Of a stretch of DNA of 64,000 nt, positions 39,386-48,136 are shown in pieces. The notes below the pieces were generated by a model. It did not search any database, had not been told where the DNA came from, and worked only from the letters and a program-made list of their open reading frames with translations. Within the stretch, counting starts at the first letter, position 1; each line of letters opens with the position of its first letter. Source of the stretch: Pyropia yezoensis (taxonomy: Eukaryota; Rhodophyta; Bangiophyceae; Bangiales; Bangiaceae); assembly GCA_009829735.1 (NCBI GenBank), contig CM020619.1, forward strand, positions 6,996,375 through 7,060,374, in the 5' to 3' direction. Both the position numbers and the translations under genes were made by a program.

Positions 39386-40981
39386 GCCGACTTGGCGTCC
39401 AAATCTGAGGGCGGGGAGGAAGACGACGAGTCCGAGGACGACGTGTCCGCCTCCTCCGCCGAGGGTGTGGCGACCGCAACGACCGGTCGAGACCCACCCT
39501 CGCGGCGTGAACGTACTTCGTTCGTAGCCGACTTCTTACTCGCATTCCTAACAAGTTGTTGGATGCGTTTACTCAACTTGGGGCAATCATATGCCCAGTG
39601 ACCATCGGAGTTGCAGTTCCAACACCGATGGTCCGTTCCGGGAGGGGTCTTCCCAACTGGGGAAGACGAAGAGATACCCTGGGAAGTTCCCACGGCAGCT
39701 ACCACCCTCTCCTTGCGGATTCGGCGTGCCTCTATCAACTCTCTGGCCTGGCGCGCCTCCTCCCGTTCCTTGGCCAACTCGGCCTGACGCTCCTGGCGTT
39801 GTTCCTCCCGCAACTTGCGGTAGGCCTCGCCTCTGCGATAGGCGAACCTGGCCAACTCGGCCAGGGTCGCCCGGGCAGTGTTATGCTCCCGGGTCTCCAT
39901 CCGGACTGACCAATGGAGTCCCTCCACAAACCGACTCTTCACCACAGCTTGTGGATGAAGAAACCCACAAAGATTGTTGAGCTTACGGACTCGCTCCGCA
40001 AACGACAACTCGTCCTCCGCCTCTTCCTGATGGTCTTGCGTAAACTCCTCGACTTGAGAAGCCAACGCTGCCTCATCAACCATGGCTCTCAACAACCAGT
40101 TGACGAGCTCCAAATAGGACGTCACCTCCCCAGCGCCTCCACTTGAGGAGCTGGGCATGACGGACATAAGTTCTGTCCGGAGGTCGCCCTTCGTAAACTC
40201 CTGTAGCATGTAAAAAGCCATGCCTTCACTTATGGCATTGTCGTCACAGGCTTTTGTGAAACGACGTAGGATCTCAAAGACACGGAGGGGGGGAGTCCCG
40301 TCCCACTCCGCTTTGTGCCCAAAGAATGAAGTGCATTATTCTTGGCACGGCCCATGGCTCGGGCCTGGTCAGGACCATACGCCACCGACTTGTTGTGGAG
40401 GGCGTAGGTCTCACAGTCAAAGATCCTCTGGTAGACCGGGTTGGCTACCTGGATCTTGGGCGGCACCTCACGTTGAGGGAACAGCCGCTGTGGCACTGGG
40501 GTAAGCTCACTCTCAGTGCCTGTAGTCCGGCGCGGCGCGCTTGGTGTAGCCGCCGGCGTTTCCGGGGGGAACTCCCCGTGAAGGGTGTACGCCCCACCGA
40601 GTATGGTGTGGCTCCCTCGTTGGGAGTCACAGGTGTCGCCCCCAGTTCGGGGCGACCAGAGATAGGCGTAAGGGGGGATTCCCCCTGCGCCTGCGGGCTC
40701 GAAAGCCCCAATCCGGTCTGGACATTAAGGCCATCTGGCAAACTCGCCACAATCTGATTCAGAATAGTATTCGTCATCGTGACCACCAGGTCCGGCAAAG
40801 TCTGCCGCAACACATTGGTCGCCTCCCGACGGACAGTTTCCGCGAGGAGTGGATTGACGACTCCAGTTGAGTCTCGGTCCGCCTCCGGGAGTCCACCTGA
40901 GGGGTAACCACGATCCTCAGGGGTCTCAACCGGGGGCATGGGCGCGAGTCCATCGCCGACCAACGGAGGTCCACCGTCCTC
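39373..40981 (-). pseudogene. gag: Family A gag, left copy, frameshifted and cut by the assembly gap
   Basis: The C-terminal ~535 codons of gag, matching 48124-49734. Relative to the intact copy it has two single-base losses, both in homopolymers and both within ~700 bp of the N run: an A missing at ~40321 (cccaaagaatg against cccaaaagaatg), and a C missing at ~40575 (gaactccccgtg against gaactcccccgtg). Everything from the middle of the N-terminal region is lost in the gap. The errors look like poor contig-end sequence, not biological decay. The zinc knuckle CWNCNSDGHWAYDC and the slippery heptamer are intact. Confidence 0.8.
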
Positions 40982-41481
40982 NNNNNNNNNNNNNNNNNNN
41001 NNNNNNNNNNNNNNNNNNNNNNNNNNNNNNNNNNNNNNNNNNNNNNNNNNNNNNNNNNNNNNNNNNNNNNNNNNNNNNNNNNNNNNNNNNNNNNNNNNNN
41101 NNNNNNNNNNNNNNNNNNNNNNNNNNNNNNNNNNNNNNNNNNNNNNNNNNNNNNNNNNNNNNNNNNNNNNNNNNNNNNNNNNNNNNNNNNNNNNNNNNNN
41201 NNNNNNNNNNNNNNNNNNNNNNNNNNNNNNNNNNNNNNNNNNNNNNNNNNNNNNNNNNNNNNNNNNNNNNNNNNNNNNNNNNNNNNNNNNNNNNNNNNNN
41301 NNNNNNNNNNNNNNNNNNNNNNNNNNNNNNNNNNNNNNNNNNNNNNNNNNNNNNNNNNNNNNNNNNNNNNNNNNNNNNNNNNNNNNNNNNNNNNNNNNNN
41401 NNNNNNNNNNNNNNNNNNNNNNNNNNNNNNNNNNNNNNNNNNNNNNNNNNNNNNNNNNNNNNNNNNNNNNNNNNNNNNNNN
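40982..41481. other. Assembly gap, exactly 500 N
   Basis: A round-number run of N is a scaffolding placeholder. By comparison with the right copy, the missing stretch would hold the first ~340 bp of gag, the PBS and the first ~210 bp of an LTR (about 670 bp in all) if the tandem layout were real. Confidence 0.97.
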
Positions 41482-41741
41482 TCCCCTTATCCCCCCAGGG
41501 TCCACTCAGAATCTCGCCACTCAGAATACTCCACCCCAGCACCTGCCCACCGGGCCACACAAAATTCAAGACGATAAATGCAGAAAACCCTCAAATCCAA
41601 GATGGATTTACTACTAAGCTAACTATCCCAAACTTAGGGAATATGGACCCAAATGCAGGGGGAGGAACGGATCAGGCTAGTGGCCTGCCGCCCCTTGCAT
41701 GGCACGTGTTGCCCCCCTACCTGGGGGTCAATACTGCCACA
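41482..41741 (-). repeat. Family A LTR, partial, right of the gap
   Basis: Matches the last ~260 bp of the left LTR. At the five sites I checked that distinguish the two outer LTRs, it has the left-LTR base each time. This supports it being the same 3' LTR seen a second time. Confidence 0.85.
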
Positions 41742-42079
41742 CTCCCCTCTCCTCAGTTCCGACCGACCCGGTCGGCCCTGTGAGGGGGTGCGTAAACGCA
41801 CGTCTCGGCGTTGGGGGCGCGACTTGCTGTCCCCCATCGAGTACGTAACACGGCTATGGAGGCGGTCACGTTGACCGCCCCTCTCCTCAAGCTTGCCCAC
41901 TCGGCAGCTTGCTCTCCTCAGTTCACACTTCACCATCACCACCACCTCCCCTTCACCTTCCACGGGGCCGCCCCACGCTGGGGAGGCCACCCGTCTACCC
42001 ACGATCCGAGTCCCCCTCAACTCGAGGCGGGTCTCGTGCTGCGATAGCCAGAGCGTCTCTCCCCAACTTGGGGAGAGCC

Positions 42080-44023
42080 ATGGCGACTCCGGGAGTGGAG
42101 ACGGACTCTCTTGACGAGCGCATGGAGGACACCTCCTACGGGGCAGCACCCGCCGGGACTTCCGGCGGGGGCTCCGCGATCGCTCCGGGGGACGGGACTC
42201 CCGCGTCACCCGGCTTTGGGTTGACGGCGGGGTCTCCCCCGGAGGCGGGACAAGTTGTCCCGCGTGAGGCCTTGGGGCGGTGGTTTTACCCCGCTTGGCC
42301 TCTCTATGAGGAGGGGCTGACTGTTCTTCGCTGTGGCCGACTTGGCGCAGCGATGGGCCGGGTATGGGACCGCCTACGGGAGAAGTATCCCCGTAGGGTC
42401 GGGTTCCCTGCCGGCTTCAGGACGGACCAGTTTGCCTTCCTGGACGATGAGGAGGTTGAGGACGTTCAGCGTGCCAAGGCCATGGTGGACCGCGGGGGAA
42501 CTATCCCGGGTCCCGGCGACTTGCCGACCTTCACGTGGGACGCTGTGGCAACTCGCCCCCCGTACCTTCACGAGGCCGATCCGCACACTCATCACTTTGA
42601 TGTGCGGATGGAGAAAGACTTCCGGCGAGGTCCCTACTTGGTGACCTCGGCTCAACTTGAGTTTCCTCAACAGTCTGCTGCCAGTAAGGAGCAGTACTAT
42701 CCGAAGAAGCCCGAGTGGTGGCCTCAAGTTGAGGTCCCCTACGGGTTCCCGGCGTTGCTGCCACGGTTGCTTCACCACTTCGGCTCCGTCATGTTGACGG
42801 CTGGCCCTGATCACCTGGTGTGGGCCATGTTGGCAACCCAGTGGCTCCTCGAGGTCATGTCGACCTGGGTGTCCTGTGTTCAGCGGCGGGGGATGCTCTG
42901 GCATCTCCCCCTCCGGCTCCTCCAAGGTTTGGAACAGCTCACCCCTCAGCTAGTTGCTGAGGGGTGCTCATCAGGACAACTCACTCTACTTGAGGAGATG
43001 CTCCGGCTCCATAAGTTTATCGAGTGGGAGAGCATTGAGCACAAGTTGCGCCGCCCCACTCGTGGGCCCAAGGACGATGGCGCACTTCGCCAGTTCGTGT
43101 GGGTCGCTCGTGAACTTCACGACGGCCGTGTGGTCCTACGAGAGGGGTTGGGCATCGGGGACTACCCGTATGCCCCGGGGGTGGATCGCCACACTGCACC
43201 ACCCCCGGACAAGCTCATAGTTATGGCCGTGCCGTCCTATGATGACCAGATGACTCAACCCACTGCGGGGGCCCCAAGTCGGGGTCGCAGTTACACCCGG
43301 GTACCGCCACCTCGGCGGGCCCCTCCGCTTCCTCCTGTTCCTTTCCAGCCTCACGGGAACATCCCGATCATCGTGGCCGTGGAGTCTTCCACCCCGGTGT
43401 CCCCCAACTTGGGGGCCACCCTCTTGACGGTTTATCCCAAGTTGGTGTTGCCGCCCACGCCTCTAACCTCAGAGATGATGATCACCACGTTGGTGCGCAC
43501 CATTTCCTGGTTGGCCGCGTCGACCGCAACCCTACAGAGTTCCGAGACTCCTCAACTTGAGGAGCGCGTTCGTACTGCAGTGGCGACCGCGAGTTGCGAG
43601 TCGGTGGCGGAGTTTACGACAGCCGAGTTGGCTCGCATTGGGGCTATTATGCCCCAGCCAGCCCCACTTGGGCGTGGCAAACGTCGCGCGAGCCGGGCAT
43701 ACTCGCCTCCTCGCCGTCGTCGCCGACACTCGCGGCGCTCTCCTTCCGTATCGGAAGACGAGTTGTCTTACTCCGTTTCGGAGTCCTCTACCCCGTCGGA
43801 GACGGAGTCTGTCCAGCGTCTGCGTCGCAGACTTGCGCGCAAGACCAGGCAGAAGAGTGGCCACGGTCGGCGCCACTTGCGCGACCGTGAGGGACGCGAC
43901 GGTTCCGACTTGGAGCCGCCGCCCCCTCCAACAAGTGGAGACCGTTATCGGCGTGGGTCTCGCCGCTCGCCTCCACGTGAGGGCGAGGGCCGTGGAGTGG
44001 GAGAGTCTAGCATGCGTGCCTAG
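42080..44023 (+). CDS. Family A antisense ORF, right copy, 647 aa
   Basis: The same protein as at 33329-35272, at a constant offset of 8,751 bp and without any difference that I can see in the translation. It starts at the ATG after the CTCTCCCC-AACTT-GGGGAGAG palindrome, ends TAG, and is convergent with pol (stop codons 111 bp apart). If the tandem is an assembly artefact, this is the same gene as the left copy and should be counted once. Function unknown. Confidence 0.8.
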   Translation: MATPGVETDSLDERMEDTSYGAAPAGTSGGGSAIAPGDGTPASPGFGLTAGSPPEAGQVVPREALGRWFYPAWPLYEEGLTVLRCGRLGAAMGRVWDRLREKYPRRVGFPAGFRTDQFAFLDDEEVEDVQRAKAMVDRGGTIPGPGDLPTFTWDAVATRPPYLHEADPHTHHFDVRMEKDFRRGPYLVTSAQLEFPQQSAASKEQYYPKKPEWWPQVEVPYGFPALLPRLLHHFGSVMLTAGPDHLVWAMLATQWLLEVMSTWVSCVQRRGMLWHLPLRLLQGLEQLTPQLVAEGCSSGQLTLLEEMLRLHKFIEWESIEHKLRRPTRGPKDDGALRQFVWVARELHDGRVVLREGLGIGDYPYAPGVDRHTAPPPDKLIVMAVPSYDDQMTQPTAGAPSRGRSYTRVPPPRRAPPLPPVPFQPHGNIPIIVAVESSTPVSPNLGATLLTVYPKLVLPPTPLTSEMMITTLVRTISWLAASTATLQSSETPQLEERVRTAVATASCESVAEFTTAELARIGAIMPQPAPLGRGKRRASRAYSPPRRRRRHSRRSPSVSEDELSYSVSESSTPSETESVQRLRRRLARKTRQKSGHGRRHLRDREGRDGSDLEPPPPPTSGDRYRRGSRRSPPREGEGRGVGESSMRA

Positions 44024-44134
44024 TTGGTAGCTGCCTTTGTTGTGAGAGTGTGAGGGTTAGGGCTGTAGTTAAAAGCCACTCTGCGTACCACTTCGACTTG
44101 AAGCACTCTCTTGGCACTGTTGTTCGGCCTTCCC

Positions 44135-47100
44135 TCACGTTGAGGGAGGGCTGTTAGGGTCTATCTCATTCCGGGCACAGTACGCCCGGACCTTCTCAGC
44201 GGGAAGGTCCTCCACATACTCCCACGTATCATCCTTGGCTTTGTAGCCAAACCAACGCACCCTCAACATGAGGCGGTCAGTGTCTTCATCCCATCCTTGG
44301 TCGAGGAACTTATCGAACACGTACTCCTGCGGGCCCTGTTTGGCCGCAGGCAGTGAGGGGAGGCGCCACGCTTCCAAAGCACGCGCCCAAGCTGGGTCGC
44401 CTGCAGGCGGTGGTGCAACTTTGACCACGTCCTGTCCGTTCACTGTGCGGACCCCATCGTCACTTTCGATGGTGAAGCGCCGCCCATCAGTAAGGAGGAC
44501 CTGGTACGGTCCCTTCGTCTGGAATACCAGCTTACCCCCAGTTGGGGTGTGCGAGTGTACCAGCAGCCAGTCACCCTGCTCGGGGACATGTTTGGCATTG
44601 CGCACCTTTTTGTCAAAGGTACGCTTGTAGCGCTTTTGTGCTTTGTCCATCTGAGCCCTGACTTTAGGGATGAGGTTTTCAAGCCTAGCGGCGAACTCCG
44701 CCTTACTCTCAGTAGGAGTAGGCGTACTGCCACCATCCTTCCTAGTTGGGAGCGACCGCCGCACGGCAATAGACCGCACGCGACGGGGGGCCACAAAAGC
44801 GAGGGGTACTTCCCCTGTAGATGAGTGAACCTGCGAATTGTAGGCAGCAGTAAGGATAGAAATGTATTGGTCCCGCGTCTTCACGTGCTCACTCACATAG
44901 TGGCGCAGCTGCCTAACAATAGTTTTGTTGAAGCGCTCCACCTGCCCATTAGTTTGTGGGTGGTAGGGGGTGGCATAGCTTGCCTTAACCCCCAACATAT
45001 CCAGCACTCCCTGAAACAGTACAGACGCAAATTGCGGTCCATTGTCCGATAGTGTACTATCTGGGATGCCATACGCGGCAACCAAGTGATCTAGGAAGGC
45101 TGACACGACCGACATGGCCGTGATCTCTGCCAGTGGGATCGCTCGCGTAAGTTTCGTGAAGCGGTCACAGATGACCAGGAGGTACTGGTTGCCCTCCTCG
45201 GTCACGGGCAGTGGCCCAAGGATGTCCATCGCCAACGCGGCGAAGGGCTCCTTGGCCGGGAACAATAGCATAGCCGTAGTAGGCCGCCGTTCCATCAGAC
45301 GATTCTGTGCACAACTTGTGCAGGCAGCCACCCAACTGTAGATGTCCACCACCATGGACGGCCAGTAGTACCTGGTCCTCAGGGTCTGGTACAGTTTACT
45401 AGACCCCAGGTGTCCACCCGTGGGAGCGTTATGCTCCCTCTTAAGGATACTGTCCTTGAGGGATGCGGGGGCGACAAGTTGTTCGGTCCCCTGGAATACC
45501 CCCCTCCTCATGAGGAGGCCATCGTCTCCCAGAAAGAAACGCGTCTCTACCACTGTATCCAGTACATCCCTCTGCGACTTGCAGAAGGGATCCTCGGCCT
45601 GGGCCTTCACCACCTCGTCCAGGGACAGGGGCAAGTTCTTCTTGTTCCCTGGCGCCTCGGGGTTCAACACCTGACCCGAGCGCGTGACTACCCCCACGAT
45701 GGGGATGTCCTCATCGACTGGGTTAGTGTCCAGCCCCTCGGTAGGTACCCGAGAGAGGCCGTCGGCAAGGGCATGTTGCCTGCCAGGTCGGTATTCAATG
45801 TCAAAGTTGAACGGTGCCAGTCGCACCCTCCACCGGTTGAGACGAGTGTTCGTACAGTCCGTCTTAAAGATGAACTGCAACGCGCGGTGGTCACAGCGGA
45901 TGATGAACTTCTCACCCTTTCGGTAGTGACGAAGTGACGTCACCGCCCACACCACTGCGAGTCCTTCCAACTCGGTGACTCCGTAGTTCTTCTCGGCCAA
46001 GTTCAGCCCCTTGCTGAAGTATCCCACCGGCAAGTACTCCTTGTCCGGCTGCTGCTCAAGCAACACACAACAAAGTTGGTCGTAGCTAGCGTCCACATCC
46101 AGGATGTAGTGGCCTCCCAACCTGGGAATAGCCAAGATGGGGGGCTTCAGCAGAAGGTCCCGAAGAGTCTCAAAGGATTCCTGCTCCACCCGACTTGGGG
46201 GAGGCAGGTTCTTCGGTAGCGTTGAGCTCACTAGCTCATTCAACGGCTTCGCCACCTTGGCGAAGCCCTTGGTGAAACGTCGGTACACGTTACACATCCC
46301 GAGGAAGCTCCTCATCTGGGTCTGGGTCCGGGGGTACTGAGCCTTACGGATGGCCCTCAAGTTCTTCTCGTTAACACTGAGACGCCCCGGATGGACAACA
46401 TGTCCCAAGTACTCCACCTCTTGAGTGAAGAGGTGGCACTTACTCGCCTTCAGTGACACACCGGCGTCAGCAAGTAGCTTGAACACCTGGCCAAGATGGC
46501 CAATGTGTTCCTCCGGACTTCGGGAGAACACAATGATATCGTCTAGGTACACAAGACAGATCTGCCACCGTACTCCGGCCAGAATCATGTCCATAGCGCG
46601 CTGGAAAGTTGCCGGCGCGTTACACAGACCAAACGGTAGACGCTTGCGCTGGTAGGTACCACAGTGACAGGTAAAGGTAGTTTTATGCCTGTCCTCCGGG
46701 GCAATGGGAATTTGCCAGTACCCCGCGTTACAGTCTAGGGTAGAGAACACGTTTGCCTCCCCCAGAGAGTCCAGACAGTCGTCCATCCTAGGTAGGGGAT
46801 AACTGTCCTTCACCGTGCTCTCGTTGAGCTTACGGTAGTCGATACAGAATCGGGGGGTCCCATCAACTTTGGGGACGATAACCACCGGACTCGCCCACTC
46901 GGCGTTGCTGGCCTCGATGACATCGAGGGCCTCCATGCGAGCAACTTTCTCCTTAACGAGGGCCCTTGAACGAGGTCCTCCCCTATACGGTTGTTGGCGT
47001 ATAGGGGGTGCACCGGGCTTCAACTCGATCCGGTGTTGGGTGGCTCTCATGAGTTCCAATTGACCATCCCACAACTTGTGATATTGGTCCAAGAGGCGTT

Positions 47101-48127
47101 CAACTTGAACCCTCAACCTGGGGGGGGCACCCTCCATGTTCACATGGGGTCGAGGAGAGGCGGCCGACTTGGCTTGATCCTTCTCCTTTCCGGACTTCGG
47201 GTCGCTACTTGCGCCCGCGTTAAGGGTGACCGCTACTACCGGTCCCTCGTATTGGTCGATATAGCCGAACTTGGCTCCCGACTTGAAGTACTTGAAGTAC
47301 TTGGGCGTCGGGCTCAGGTTCATCACCTGGATCCTCCACGGGACTCCGGCCTTGGAGTCCATCGTGCCAAGGGCAACATGCACTTGGTGCTTGCGAGCAA
47401 GACGGGGTTGAGGATGCACCAACCCGTTCCCCGTATAATCAGTTACAACGTCAACGTGCGCCACCGAGTTGGGGGGCAACGTGACTTTACGGGCTAAACG
47501 CAGGGTAGCAGTAAACCCTTCCCTCACAGAACAAACAGGCTTCGACTGTGAGACTGTCACAGAAGCTACAGACTTTCCCTTACCAAGGATGGGGATAGTC
47601 TCCCCATTCATCAACTTGACCCAGTACTCAGGGCCACAAATCAAAGGCACTTGTGTTACGACATAAGGGGTACCCAGAAGCAGGGGTACCGATATATTCT
47701 CAACTACGCCATAGGTCACGTCGACCTCATGGGTCCCCAACCTAGGTGGTAGGGTCACGGCACAAACGATGGGAAGTACCCCACCATTGATGTCAATCAT
47801 ATGGTCAGCTTTGGACCTCCAGCGTTGGAGCTTCATCTCCTTTGGTAATAGCGACTTGCGTATCAAGGAGGCTCCTGACCCGGTATCAAGTACGATACGG
47901 GTACAGCATGCACGGCCGGGGGCAAGTTGCACCCGTCCAGCCACCTGGAAGTTCTCACCCGTCAGCACCGCGATGACCCGACGTGGGTTTACGTTCTTGG
48001 GGAGTCCTACCCGAGGTGGGCGGACTCCCTTAGGTCGCCGCAGTATCCGGCACGGTTGGTTCGTCCTCCTGGCCCACTTGGCCGAGGCTGCCGTTGTGAG
48101 CTTCGGACGACCAGCCCCAACGGTCAT
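44135..48127 (-). CDS. pol: Family A pol polyprotein, right copy
   Basis: 1,330 codons, with protease, RT, RNase H, integrase and chromodomain intact as described for 35384-39376. The ATG at 48127 overlaps the gag TGA in the sequence ATGA. The frame is -1 relative to gag, and the upstream heptamer G_GGA_AAC is seven bases before the gag stop. Together with the gag at 48124-50070 this is the best complete coding set of family A in the window. The protease motif DTGSGAS, the RT motif YLDD and the integrase D, D and E residues are all present, so enzymatic competence is plausible. Confidence 0.92.
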   Translation of the reverse strand: MTVGAGRPKLTTAASAKWARRTNQPCRILRRPKGVRPPRVGLPKNVNPRRVIAVLTGENFQVAGRVQLAPGRACCTRIVLDTGSGASLIRKSLLPKEMKLQRWRSKADHMIDINGGVLPIVCAVTLPPRLGTHEVDVTYGVVENISVPLLLGTPYVVTQVPLICGPEYWVKLMNGETIPILGKGKSVASVTVSQSKPVCSVREGFTATLRLARKVTLPPNSVAHVDVVTDYTGNGLVHPQPRLARKHQVHVALGTMDSKAGVPWRIQVMNLSPTPKYFKYFKSGAKFGYIDQYEGPVVAVTLNAGASSDPKSGKEKDQAKSAASPRPHVNMEGAPPRLRVQVERLLDQYHKLWDGQLELMRATQHRIELKPGAPPIRQQPYRGGPRSRALVKEKVARMEALDVIEASNAEWASPVVIVPKVDGTPRFCIDYRKLNESTVKDSYPLPRMDDCLDSLGEANVFSTLDCNAGYWQIPIAPEDRHKTTFTCHCGTYQRKRLPFGLCNAPATFQRAMDMILAGVRWQICLVYLDDIIVFSRSPEEHIGHLGQVFKLLADAGVSLKASKCHLFTQEVEYLGHVVHPGRLSVNEKNLRAIRKAQYPRTQTQMRSFLGMCNVYRRFTKGFAKVAKPLNELVSSTLPKNLPPPSRVEQESFETLRDLLLKPPILAIPRLGGHYILDVDASYDQLCCVLLEQQPDKEYLPVGYFSKGLNLAEKNYGVTELEGLAVVWAVTSLRHYRKGEKFIIRCDHRALQFIFKTDCTNTRLNRWRVRLAPFNFDIEYRPGRQHALADGLSRVPTEGLDTNPVDEDIPIVGVVTRSGQVLNPEAPGNKKNLPLSLDEVVKAQAEDPFCKSQRDVLDTVVETRFFLGDDGLLMRRGVFQGTEQLVAPASLKDSILKREHNAPTGGHLGSSKLYQTLRTRYYWPSMVVDIYSWVAACTSCAQNRLMERRPTTAMLLFPAKEPFAALAMDILGPLPVTEEGNQYLLVICDRFTKLTRAIPLAEITAMSVVSAFLDHLVAAYGIPDSTLSDNGPQFASVLFQGVLDMLGVKASYATPYHPQTNGQVERFNKTIVRQLRHYVSEHVKTRDQYISILTAAYNSQVHSSTGEVPLAFVAPRRVRSIAVRRSLPTRKDGGSTPTPTESKAEFAARLENLIPKVRAQMDKAQKRYKRTFDKKVRNAKHVPEQGDWLLVHSHTPTGGKLVFQTKGPYQVLLTDGRRFTIESDDGVRTVNGQDVVKVAPPPAGDPAWARALEAWRLPSLPAAKQGPQEYVFDKFLDQGWDEDTDRLMLRVRWFGYKAKDDTWEYVEDLPAEKVRAYCARNEIDPNSPPST

Positions 48128-48136
48128 TCGTTTCCC
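48091..48136 (-). promoter_or_regulatory. -1 ribosomal frameshift signal, family A gag/pol
   Basis: On the minus strand, G_GGA_AAC (48136-48130) is in the gag frame and is followed by GAA-TGA. After a 6-nt spacer, CCGTTGGGGCT pairs with AGCTC and CAACGG around a 10-nt loop: 11 bp with one bulged A and one G-U pair, 48123-48091. Slippage enters the pol frame. The same heptamer, with a differently built hairpin, is used by family B. Confidence 0.83.

Noticed and set aside
33306..39820. CRISPR-like array from the repeated palindromes in family A
   Set aside because: Arms differ in sequence and spacing is irregular; there is no fixed repeat or spacer length, and the host is eukaryotic.
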